This document shows positions 6,639-13,452 of a DNA stretch of 24,577 nucleotides, piece after piece (the stretch's first letter is position 1; every line of letters begins with the position of its first letter). The notes beneath the pieces are model-generated. The model saw only the letters and a program-made list of their open reading frames with translations. It was not told where the DNA came from and made no database searches. Position numbers and translations under genes: made by a program. The stretch is from JBCDIQ01 sp039024295 (GTDB lineage: Bacteria > Bacteroidota > Bacteroidia > J057), in NCBI GenBank assembly GCA_039024295.1, contig JBCDIQ010000033.1:1-24577 (forward strand), read 5' to 3'.

Positions 6639-7895
6639 ATGAAAAAATATGTGCTGATCATCTGTCTCCTGCTAAGTGCCCACATCAGCAGAGCGGATTA
6701 TATCCTCGTTCCCATGGACAATGCCCAAGCAGAGCACCTGAAGGCCTATGGCATAGCCTATTGGGTGCTTACTTATGACGTAGAGGTAGAATGGTTGCTG
6801 AACTATCGGGGCGGTAGCTTTATGTTTCGCCATACCCCCACATTTGAGCAAGAACTACAGATTCGCAATGTCCGGTACGAACGCATCAGCAATGGCAAAT
6901 CCAGTGAAATTCTCGCCTATGTCACCTCCGATGCGGTGAACATGGATGCCGTAAAACTGGAAAAAGCCCCCAAAATTGCCGTGTATTCTCCCAAAAATAA
7001 GCAGCCCTGGGATGATGCGGTAACCCTTGCATTGACCTATGCGGAAATTCCGTATGACGTGGTGTATGACCCTGAAGTATTGGATGGCAAATTGGCCGAA
7101 TACGATTGGCTGCACCTTCACCATGAGGATTTTACGGGACAATATGGGAAATTTTGGGCCAGCTATCGGGGCGCACGGTGGTACCAAGAAGAAGTAAAGG
7201 CCCAGGAAGCGACTGCAAAGATCTATGGATTCCGGAAAGTCAGCCAGATGAAACTGGCAGTGGCCAAAGAAATCAAAGGCTACCTGACCCAGGGGGGATT
7301 TCTGTTCGCTATGTGCTCTGCAACAGATACCTATGACATTGGTCTGGCTGCAGAGGGGACGGACATCTGTGAACATATGTTTGATGGGGATGCCATGGAC
7401 CCGGCTGCTGACAGCAAACTCGACTATGACAAATGCCTGGCCTTCCACAATTTCCGGCTGGTAAAAAGCCCTATGCAGTATGAGTTTTCGGACATCGACT
7501 CCAATTACGGTCGCCGGGTTCCCGAACACATGGATTATTTTACCCTCTTTGAATTCTCCGCCAAGTGGGACCCCGTCCCGACCATGCTCTGCCAGAACCA
7601 TACCCGCACCGTGAAAGGGTTCATGGGCCAGACCACAGCTTTTCGGAAAAGTCTTTTGAAAACCGATGTCCTGGTCATGGGCGAACTCAAAGCATATGGA
7701 GAGGCGCGCTATGTGCATGGCACCTCGGGAAAAGGCATGTGGACCTTCTATGGCGGCCATGACCCGGAAGACTATCGCCACTTTGTAGGAGAAGATCCCA
7801 CTGATCTGGCCCTACACCCCAGCTCACCTGGCTACCGGTTGATCCTGAATAACATCCTTTTTCCAGCTGCGCGCAAGAAGAAGCGGAAGACTTGA
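6639..7895 (+). CDS. Secreted protein of the family often mislabelled asparagine synthetase B
   Basis: The 418-aa product has a signal peptide (MKKYVLIICLLLSAHISRA, 1-19). The characteristic opening YILVPMDNAQAEHLKAYGIAYWVL follows. I recall this opening from a conserved Bacteroidota family that databases often name asparagine synthetase B. None of the asparagine synthetase features are present: no N-terminal Cys2 nucleophile and no SGGxDS pyrophosphatase loop. The central part (KIAVYSPKNKQPWDDAVTLA, then LHLHHEDFTGQYGKF) resembles class I glutamine-amidotransferase-like or ThuA-like alpha/beta folds. The stretch GGFLFAMCSATDTYDIGLA contains a Cys where a nucleophile elbow might sit. A lysine/arginine-rich tail ends the protein. 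Its enzymatic role is unknown and it acts outside the cytoplasm. It is divergent from the MacB-like permease. Confidence 0.72.
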   Translation: MKKYVLIICLLLSAHISRADYILVPMDNAQAEHLKAYGIAYWVLTYDVEVEWLLNYRGGSFMFRHTPTFEQELQIRNVRYERISNGKSSEILAYVTSDAVNMDAVKLEKAPKIAVYSPKNKQPWDDAVTLALTYAEIPYDVVYDPEVLDGKLAEYDWLHLHHEDFTGQYGKFWASYRGARWYQEEVKAQEATAKIYGFRKVSQMKLAVAKEIKGYLTQGGFLFAMCSATDTYDIGLAAEGTDICEHMFDGDAMDPAADSKLDYDKCLAFHNFRLVKSPMQYEFSDIDSNYGRRVPEHMDYFTLFEFSAKWDPVPTMLCQNHTRTVKGFMGQTTAFRKSLLKTDVLVMGELKAYGEARYVHGTSGKGMWTFYGGHDPEDYRHFVGEDPTDLALHPSSPGYRLILNNILFPAARKKKRKT

Positions 7896-8159
7896 TTCTG
7901 GGGAGTCTCTGTTTTTTCATTAACCTCATTGGGAGGAAAGGTACTTTCCCAGACTGATACTCATCCTTTTCGTCAAAAACTTCAGCACCGTTTCAGCGAT
8001 CCGGAATTACTCAGAGAAATTCTAACATGGTTCGAAAAAGGTTGAGACAATGAATTTATCGAGGTGGGATTTCGGAGATGGGTAGGAAAGGATCTTTCCA
8101 CGGGTCGATTATATCTTGGTTTCCTGATTACAGGAAGGATCTATCAAATGCGATATTGA
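7896..8159 (+). pseudogene. Possible gene remnant in frame with the upstream gene
   Basis: After the TGA at 7893-7895 the same frame stays open to a TGA at 8043-8045, then again to a TGA at 8157-8159. It has no ATG at a sensible place. The translation looks protein-like: the first part contains THPFRQKLQHRFSDPELLRE and the second EFIEVGFRRWVGKDLSTGRL. This may be the decayed 3' part of a lost gene with a nonsense mutation. It could also be chance, since the stretch is only 264 bp and I recognise no family. The rest of the gap to 8346 shows only the candidate hisH promoter. Confidence 0.25.
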
Positions 8160-8321
8160 CTTCACTAACCTGAATAACTCAAGGCAATGTTTTCTTGAAA
8201 ATTACCAAATAGATACATGAGGTGGCCGAATTATCAGCAGAAGGTATATAACGATGTTATTTTTTGCACCAATGAAATACGTATCTTTTCCCATTCCCTT
8301 CCATTCTCCACTTCCATCCCC

Positions 8322-8329
8322 TATTTTCG
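8322..8329 (+). promoter_or_regulatory. Possible -7 element for hisH
   Basis: TATTTTCG differs from TAnnTTTG at one position and ends 17 nt before the TTG start of hisH. No convincing -33 TTTG is seen about 20 nt upstream, so this is tentative. Confidence 0.25.
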
Positions 8330-8346
8330 CAGTTTAATATTGCATC

Positions 8347-8937
8347 TTGAACGTAGCCATTGTCCAATACAATGCTGGCAATGTCCAGTCGGTGATTTAT
8401 GCCTTGGAGAGGTTAGGGATTACCCCCACCCTGACGGGAGATCCAGACCAACTTCGTGCAGCAGATAAGGTCATTTTCCCAGGCGTGGGAGAAGCCAGCA
8501 CCACGATGGATCACCTGAGGGAAACAGGCGTAGATGAATTGCTGCCTTCTCTCACCCAACCCGTGTTGGGCATTTGTTTGGGACTTCAGCTGATGTGCCG
8601 ACATAGCGAGGAAGGAAATACGCCTTGCATGGGCATTTTTGATGTGCTAGTGAAAAAGTTTGTTTCTCATCGGCCAGAAGAAAAAGTGCCTCATATGGGG
8701 TGGAACCAGCTCCATCAAGTGAAAGGCCCCTTATTCGAGGGAATTGCTCCTGAGGATTATGTCTATTTTGTGCACAGCTTCTACGCTGAGCAACATCCTG
8801 ATGCCATCGCATTGTGCAATTACCTGCACCCGTTTAGTGCTGCTTTACAACATCAAAATTTCTATGCCCTTCAGTTTCATCCCGAGAAAAGCGGGGATGT
8901 GGGCGCAAGGGTTTTAAGGAATTTTGTAGAATTATAG
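8347..8937 (+). CDS. hisH: Imidazole glycerol phosphate synthase, glutaminase subunit HisH
   Basis: This 196-aa class I glutamine amidotransferase supplies ammonia from glutamine to HisF in histidine synthesis. The catalytic triad is visible: Cys77 in LGICLGLQ, and His178 and Glu180 in QFHPEKSG. The oxyanion strand FPGVGEA (44-50) is also present. The gene begins with TTG, because no ATG fits and the product then starts MNVAIVQYNAGN as other HisH proteins do. A TTG start usually lowers translation. The length is normal for the family (about 195-200). hisA follows after a 171-bp gap filled with short repeats, and hisF comes directly after hisA. No other his genes are in the window. Confidence 0.95.
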   Translation: MNVAIVQYNAGNVQSVIYALERLGITPTLTGDPDQLRAADKVIFPGVGEASTTMDHLRETGVDELLPSLTQPVLGICLGLQLMCRHSEEGNTPCMGIFDVLVKKFVSHRPEEKVPHMGWNQLHQVKGPLFEGIAPEDYVYFVHSFYAEQHPDAIALCNYLHPFSAALQHQNFYALQFHPEKSGDVGARVLRNFVEL

Positions 8938-9002
8938 GTATTAGGTGATAGGTATTGGGCGATAGGCGATGGGGATTAGGCGAAAGGCGTTAGGCGATAG
9001 GA
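8936..9002. repeat. Degenerate short tandem repeat between hisH and hisA
   Basis: About six imperfect copies of a unit near TTAGGYGATA follow the hisH stop codon (for example TTAGGTGATA, TTGGGCGATA, TTAGGCGAAA, TTAGGCGATA). The pattern suggests slippage. No function is seen. Confidence 0.6.
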
Positions 9003-9030
9003 TTTTGCAGGTGTACTGCATGATCAACTG

Positions 9031-9086
9031 AAAACCGTAAACTGTTGAGCGAAGCGAAATCCCGCAAGGCGGGAAAAACCGTAAAC
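9031..9086. repeat. Direct repeat flanking a GC-rich hairpin between hisH and hisA
   Basis: AAAACCGTAAAC occurs at 9031-9042 and again at 9075-9086. Between the copies is CCCGC-AAG-GCGGG (9061-9073), a perfect 5-bp stem with a 3-nt loop followed by five A residues. This looks like an intergenic repeat element. The hairpin is small but could dampen transcription into hisA. Confidence 0.5.
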
Positions 9087-9108
9087 AGATAACCGATAAC
9101 TTCTCCGC

Positions 9109-9831
9109 ATGTCAAGAATAATCCCGGCAATAGATCTAATAGGCGGCAAATGTGTACGACTTGAGGAAGGGGACTTTTCTCGTCAGACGGACTATCAATA
9201 CGATCCGCTGGAAATGGCGAAAAGATTTGAGGACCATGGACTCAAGTACCTTCATTTGGTTGACCTTGATGGGGCCAAGGAAGGGCGAGTGGTGAATTGG
9301 AAAGTTCTGGAAAGAATTGCCTCCCAAACGCATCTCATCGTGGATTTTGGCGGAGGCATCAAACAAACGGAAGATATTCGAATTGCCATGGAGTCAGGTG
9401 CTGCCCAAGTCAATGTGGGCAGCATTGCGGTAAAGGCTCCTGAGCAAGTAGAAGCATGGCTTGAAGATCCAGGAGCAGACCACCTGATCCTGAGCGCAGA
9501 TGTAAAGGAAGGTCAGGTAGCCATTAACGGCTGGCAGACCCTCACAGAATGGACCCTGAATGAACTGATCCAGCATTACCAACCCAGCAGATTGACATAT
9601 GTGACCAGTACCGATATTTCAAAGGACGGCAAGCTGAGTGGCCCTGCTTTTGGTCTATACGAACAGCTGAAAGCCGATTTTCCAAAAATGAATTTCACCG
9701 CCAGTGGCGGCGTAACCACCCTCCAGGATGTTGAGAAATTGATCGATATGAAGATGTTTGGGATCATCATTGGCAAAGCTTTGTACGAAGGTCATATTTC
9801 CCTATCAGACCTAACCCCTTTTGCTACCTGA
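9109..9831 (+). CDS. hisA: ProFAR isomerase HisA
   Basis: This 240-aa (beta/alpha)8-barrel isomerase converts ProFAR to PRFAR in histidine synthesis. The N-terminus IIPAIDLIGGKCVRL contains the catalytic Asp9. The second catalytic acid is Asp131 in LSADVKEG. The phosphate-binding loops are VDFGGGI (78-84) and TASGGV in the second half. Length and motifs are normal. The ATG at 9109 gives the expected start. hisF begins 1 bp after the stop, so the two genes are translationally close and co-transcribed. Their products catalyse consecutive steps. Confidence 0.96.
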   Translation: MSRIIPAIDLIGGKCVRLEEGDFSRQTDYQYDPLEMAKRFEDHGLKYLHLVDLDGAKEGRVVNWKVLERIASQTHLIVDFGGGIKQTEDIRIAMESGAAQVNVGSIAVKAPEQVEAWLEDPGADHLILSADVKEGQVAINGWQTLTEWTLNELIQHYQPSRLTYVTSTDISKDGKLSGPAFGLYEQLKADFPKMNFTASGGVTTLQDVEKLIDMKMFGIIIGKALYEGHISLSDLTPFAT

Positions 9832-9832
9832 T

Positions 9833-10597
9833 ATGCTTACCAAAAGAATTATACCCTGTCTGGATGTGAAGGACGGACGCACGGTCAAAGGAATCAATTT
9901 TGTCAACATACGCGATGCGGGCGATCCCGTGGAACTTGCAGCTCGCTATGCAGCAGAAGGAGCTGATGAGCTCACCTTCCTGGACATCACCGCAACAGTT
10001 GATCGCCGTAAGACGCTTCGAGAGCTGGTGACACGCGTAGCCAAAGAAATTCATATTCCCTTTACAGTTGGGGGTGGCATCAGCAGCGTAGCCGATGTTT
10101 CGGCATTGCTGGCAGCAGGAGCAGACAAGATCACGATTAACTCTGCGGCAGTTAAGCGTCCGGAGTTGGTGGACGAGTTGGCCTTGGCGTTCGGCAGCCA
10201 ATGTGTGGTGGCGGCCATAGACACCAATGTGCATGCAGACGGCGAATGGTATGTCTACACCCATGGGGGCAGAACAGCTACTCCTATTCGCTGCCTGGAC
10301 TGGGCCAAGGAGGTAACGGAGCGAGGTGCCGGAGAGATTTTACTTACCTCTATGGTAGGAGATGGCACTCAGGATGGATTTTCGCTTGACATCACCGCTG
10401 AAGTTAGCAACCTTGTCTCCATCCCTGTGATCGCCTCCGGTGGTGCCGGTACCCAACAGCACTTCTCAGATGCCTTCATCAAAGGAAAAGCAGATGCGGC
10501 CCTGGCGGCAAGTGTCTTTCACTTTGGCAGCATTCCCATCCCTCAACTTAAGGATTACCTGCATGAAGCAGGGATTCCCGTAAGGCGAAATTTTTGA
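9833..10597 (+). CDS. hisF: Imidazole glycerol phosphate synthase, cyclase subunit HisF
   Basis: This 254-aa barrel protein is the HisH partner. It closes the imidazole ring of PRFAR using ammonia channelled from HisH, giving imidazole glycerol phosphate and AICAR. The catalytic residues Asp11 (IPCLDVKDG) and Asp130 (VAAIDTN) are in place, as are the phosphate-binding TVGGGI (78-83) and IASGGAG. The ATG at 9833 is preferred over an upstream TTG at 9821, because it gives the canonical MLTKRIIPCLD start and lies 1 bp after the hisA stop. The tRNA-Gly gene follows 52 bp downstream. hisIE, which often follows hisF in Bacteroidota, is absent. Confidence 0.96.
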   Translation: MLTKRIIPCLDVKDGRTVKGINFVNIRDAGDPVELAARYAAEGADELTFLDITATVDRRKTLRELVTRVAKEIHIPFTVGGGISSVADVSALLAAGADKITINSAAVKRPELVDELALAFGSQCVVAAIDTNVHADGEWYVYTHGGRTATPIRCLDWAKEVTERGAGEILLTSMVGDGTQDGFSLDITAEVSNLVSIPVIASGGAGTQQHFSDAFIKGKADAALAASVFHFGSIPIPQLKDYLHEAGIPVRRNF

Positions 10598-10604
10598 AAA
10601 TAAA

Positions 10605-10636
10605 TTTGGCAGGATACCCCAAATTTCTCACATTTG
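10605..10636 (+). promoter_or_regulatory. Bacteroidota-type promoter for tRNA-Gly
   Basis: TTTG at 10605-10608, a 20-nt spacer, then CACATTTG at 10629-10636 (one mismatch to TAnnTTTG). The mature tRNA starts 13 nt downstream. Spacing and position fit well, so the tRNA is probably transcribed independently of hisF. Confidence 0.55.
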
Positions 10637-10649
10637 TAGCCCGAAACAA

Positions 10650-10722
10650 GCGAGAGTAGCTCAGCTGGTAGAGCACAACCTTGCCAAGGTTGGGGTCGCG
10701 AGTTCGAATCTCGTCTCTCGCT
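10650..10722 (+). tRNA. tRNA-Gly (anticodon GCC)
   Basis: A 73-nt cloverleaf folds completely. The acceptor pair is GCGAGAG (10650-10656) and CTCTCGC (10715-10721) with discriminator T at 10722. The D-arm is GCTC/GAGC, the anticodon loop is centred on GCC at 10683-10685, and the T-arm contains GTTCGAATC. The 3' CCA is not encoded and must be added after transcription. A promoter-like pair precedes it and a strong hairpin follows. Confidence 0.96.
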
Positions 10723-10726
10723 CATC

Positions 10727-10766
10727 AAAATGTCAGGATGCAAAATGCGTTCTGGCATTTTTTATT
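10727..10766 (+). terminator. Intrinsic terminator after tRNA-Gly
   Basis: AAAATGTCAGGA (10727-10738) pairs with TTCTGGCATTTT (10750-10761) as a 12-bp stem with two G-T wobbles. A T-rich tail (TTTTTATTT) follows. It lies 4 nt after the tRNA and would end its transcript before the lipoprotein genes. Confidence 0.75.
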
Positions 10767-10858
10767 TGGAGGAAATTCAATAGCTTAAGCTTCCAGGTCT
10801 ATGGAACTCTTCAAATAAAATTACGCTAATCTTTTTGAACTAATTTATATCCTTTCCA

Positions 10859-11896
10859 ATGAAACCTGTTTTTTCTGTTGCAACGCTGATCACTATAGCG
10901 GTGATTCTTTCTGGATGTGCCTTTCATTCAGGATCTTTCGTCTCTAATATTCCGGTTGATAAGGATGGAAAGCCGACTTACACGGTTGTAGACGTAGCAA
11001 AAGGAAAAGCCAGTGCATTCTATGTATTCGGAATCGGAGGTAACGATCGCAGTACGTTAATTGAAGATGCCCGTAAGAACATGTACTTGGCAAACCCTTT
11101 ATCACCCGGTCAAGTTTTTGGTAATGTGAGTGTTAACATCAAACGTGGATTTTACTTTCCGGTATCCATCACAACAATTACCGTGACTGCCGATATTTTT
11201 CAGTGGGGTCCCACTACGAATATAACACAGACACAGGTAATCGAACCTGATACCTTAACTAAGGAACAAATCGCGTATCTCTCACAGGAGGATAAAAAGA
11301 TAGAGATTGGTAAGACACCTCTTAAAGGAAAACCTGTTGCAGGCAGCTACGTAACTTACGTTTGGCGAGGCGACAGATACACCGCACAAGTTCAACAAAT
11401 ACAGCAAAAGGGAACTAAAGCTCAAGCTGTTCGAGTCAAAGTAAACACCATCAAGAATATCAATCCTTTTGTTATTCCCATTAAAGACCTGAAAGTGGTG
11501 GGACAGCCCACCAATTCTACCAAACCTGAAACATATAAGAAGGGTGACGAAGTTTGGGTACAATTTCAAGGAGCAGAATTATATGGAGTCATTCAAAAAA
11601 CTGGACCTGACTCAGTACTGGTTCTCGCAACCCTCTCTCCAGACACTCAAGCAAAATTAACTGCCACTTACGACCGATTAAGGTTATTGAACCCGCCCAT
11701 TGTTGAAAAGATCGAATACACCGTAATTCAATCAGCAAGGGTTGATGCGAAAGTCAAGTTTTTTGTGGATGGCCAAATAAAGCCTGGGATCATTAGAGAA
11801 GCTCAAGGAAACAGGGTAAAGCTTATTTACCTAAGTAATGGCCAAGACTTTGAGCTTTGGGTCCCTAGAAACCAAGTATTCGAAGCAAATCGATAA
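10859..11896 (+). CDS. DUF6567-like lipoprotein with three SH3/Tudor-like repeats, paralog 1
   Basis: The 345-aa product has a lipoprotein signal (about 1-20, ILSGC with Cys20). A domain at about 21-125 has the pattern FHSGSFVSNIPVD, YVFGIGG and the following LIEDARKNM, VFGNVSVNIKRG and a closing beta strand. I recall this as the Bacteroidota DUF6567 type. The C-terminal part holds three short modules beginning GSYVTYVWRG, GDEVWVQFQG and KVKFFVDGQ. Each has a turn, a GVIQ/GIIR-like strand and a hydrophobic end, as in small SH3/Tudor-like barrels. The next gene encodes the same architecture and the third encodes only the first domain. Probably periplasm- or surface-facing. Function unknown. 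Confidence 0.72.
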   Translation: MKPVFSVATLITIAVILSGCAFHSGSFVSNIPVDKDGKPTYTVVDVAKGKASAFYVFGIGGNDRSTLIEDARKNMYLANPLSPGQVFGNVSVNIKRGFYFPVSITTITVTADIFQWGPTTNITQTQVIEPDTLTKEQIAYLSQEDKKIEIGKTPLKGKPVAGSYVTYVWRGDRYTAQVQQIQQKGTKAQAVRVKVNTIKNINPFVIPIKDLKVVGQPTNSTKPETYKKGDEVWVQFQGAELYGVIQKTGPDSVLVLATLSPDTQAKLTATYDRLRLLNPPIVEKIEYTVIQSARVDAKVKFFVDGQIKPGIIREAQGNRVKLIYLSNGQDFELWVPRNQVFEANR

Positions 11897-12007
11897 TCTC
11901 CATTAATATTTTCTCTTATCTGAAAGGATCGCCATGTACAGGTAAAAATGAGCAAGAATTATCCTCGCTTTTCCTTCCCCTATTAATCCAACCTAATCCC
12001 TTTTCAA

Positions 12008-12946
12008 ATGAAAAACCTTCTATGCCTTTTATTTACAGCAACTGTACTCCTTACGGGTTGCGCGGTTCACTCTGGCACCTTTTCAACAAATATCCCAGTT
12101 GATGCTACTGGGAAACCTACCTATAAAATCGTGGAAAAAGCGAAAGGATTCGCTCAGGCCACAAATATTCTGGGCATTGGCGGATTAGACCAAGAGTCAT
12201 TAATTGAAACCGCACGAACCAACATGGAATTAACCTACCCCCTTCAACCTGGGCAGGCTTATGCGAATGTTGCTGTCAATACCAAGCGCGAGTATTACGG
12301 AGTTGTAACCCTCACCACCATAAGGATAACCGCGCAAATCCTGGATTGGGATACGGCCCGGATTCAAGCAAGCCGTACAAAACCCAAGGAGCAAAAAATC
12401 CTGGTAGGGAGTTATGTGTCCTACAGCCGCAAAGGAATAACTTATACGGGCAGGGTTGACAAAATCTCTGGCAACGGAAAATCAGCTTTGGTGATACCTT
12501 CTTATGCTGCTTCGGGATCGCTCGGGTCCTTTGTCCCCCTGAATGAATTAGATACGATCCCCAAACCGGCAAAAGGCCCGGGTAATTTTAGGGTAGATGA
12601 CGAAGTGATCATTAACTACAAGGGAAAGGAAATGAAGGGGATTATCAAAGCAATGGAACCCAATATGGCCAAGGTACAAACTACCTTTGATGAGGGTAAG
12701 AAAGCGTTACTGAATGTGACCTATGACAAGATTCGTTTGGAAAATTCAAGGTTGCCTCCAAAAGTAGAATATAAGCCCATAGAAAATCCAAAAGAAGGGC
12801 AAACGGTGAACTTCTTTGAAGGAGGAAAGCTACAATCAGGTACCATACAGCAAGTTACCTCGGATAAACTTAGGGTAACCTACCTACAAGGAGAGAAACA
12901 AATGCAGATGTGGATACCCAGAAGCCAGGTGTTCAACGTACAGTGA
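12008..12946 (+). CDS. DUF6567-like lipoprotein with three SH3/Tudor-like repeats, paralog 2
   Basis: The 312-aa product repeats the architecture of its upstream neighbour. It has a lipoprotein signal (VLLTGC, Cys18), then HSGTFSTNIPVDATGKPTY, LGIGGLDQESLIETARTNM and AYANVAVNTKRE. Three C-terminal modules start GSYVSYSRKG, DDEVIINYKG and GQTVNFFEGG. The last ends MQMWIPRSQVF, closely matching the ELWVPRNQVF end of paralog 1. The two proteins clearly arose by duplication and have since diverged in the linker, which is shorter here. A 111-bp gap separates it from paralog 1, and the third paralog follows 35 bp after its stop. Function unknown. Confidence 0.72.
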   Translation: MKNLLCLLFTATVLLTGCAVHSGTFSTNIPVDATGKPTYKIVEKAKGFAQATNILGIGGLDQESLIETARTNMELTYPLQPGQAYANVAVNTKREYYGVVTLTTIRITAQILDWDTARIQASRTKPKEQKILVGSYVSYSRKGITYTGRVDKISGNGKSALVIPSYAASGSLGSFVPLNELDTIPKPAKGPGNFRVDDEVIINYKGKEMKGIIKAMEPNMAKVQTTFDEGKKALLNVTYDKIRLENSRLPPKVEYKPIENPKEGQTVNFFEGGKLQSGTIQQVTSDKLRVTYLQGEKQMQMWIPRSQVFNVQ

Positions 12947-12981
12947 TAATTCAAATTTCCACCATTAACCTGACCAGACTT

Positions 12982-13362
12982 ATGCGTAATCGTCTACTCA
13001 TTCTACTGATTGCAATTATCTCCCTTTTAGCACCTAGTTGTGTTTCGCATCACAGTACCTTTATCCCGACTATTCCTGTAAATGAACAAGGAGAACCAAC
13101 CTATCGAGTAAAAGGATATGCTTATGGCACTTATGAAAATTTTTTGATTTTTCATCTACCCATTTATGACAGCCCATCATTATTGCATGAAGCTCGCGAG
13201 GACATGAAACAAAAATATCCCCTCCAAGACAGGCAAGCCTACGGAAATATAAGTGTGGATATTAGGCGCACACAGGTTTATCCGCTGCAATGGTACAAGG
13301 TGATGATGGTTGCCGAAGTACTGGATTGGGACAGTGTAAAGGTGACACAACAGCAACCGTGA
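12982..13362 (+). CDS. Short DUF6567-like lipoprotein, paralog 3 without repeats
   Basis: I chose the ATG at 12982 rather than one at 12910, which overlaps the upstream gene, because MRNRLLILLIAIISLLAPSC is a normal lipoprotein signal with Cys20. The 126-aa product then carries only the shared N-terminal domain: HSTFIPTIPVNEQGEPTY, LLHEAREDM, AYGNISVDIRR and EVLDWDSVK. The FGIGG loop of the others is replaced by IFHLPIYDSP. The SH3/Tudor-like modules are absent, so the protein ends where the domain ends. It is probably in one transcript with paralog 2. Whether it is a trimmed copy or the ancestral single-domain form cannot be decided from this window. Confidence 0.7.
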   Translation: MRNRLLILLIAIISLLAPSCVSHHSTFIPTIPVNEQGEPTYRVKGYAYGTYENFLIFHLPIYDSPSLLHEAREDMKQKYPLQDRQAYGNISVDIRRTQVYPLQWYKVMMVAEVLDWDSVKVTQQQP

Positions 13363-13440
13363 GGTTGGTAATGGAAAAATGATACCCCTTCTTCAGCTGA
13401 ATAAACCTGGCAGGACCCCCCAAAACCCTGGCGAAAGTCC

Positions 13441-13448
13441 TACCTTTG
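13441..13448 (+). promoter_or_regulatory. -7 promoter element of mnmE
   Basis: TACCTTTG is a perfect TAnnTTTG. It ends 4 nt before the ATG at 13453, so transcription would start at or next to the start codon. No good -33 TTTG is seen 19-22 nt upstream. Confidence 0.5.
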
Positions 13449-13452
13449 CACG

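Noticed and set aside
6855..7781. 308-codon open frame opposite the secreted protein gene
   Set aside because: It is a mirror frame of a clearly better gene with signal peptide and family motifs. The antisense product has no domain pattern, and long antisense frames are common in this codon usage.
6639..8159. TGA read as an amino acid to join the secreted protein to the downstream frame
   Set aside because: TGA ends hisA, hisF and other normal-length genes here, and the secreted protein already has a natural basic C-terminus.
8936..9086. Possible CRISPR or riboswitch in the hisH-hisA gap
   Set aside because: The repeats are about 10 nt, imperfect and without spacers, and the only hairpin has a 5-bp stem. 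No conserved aptamer shape is seen.
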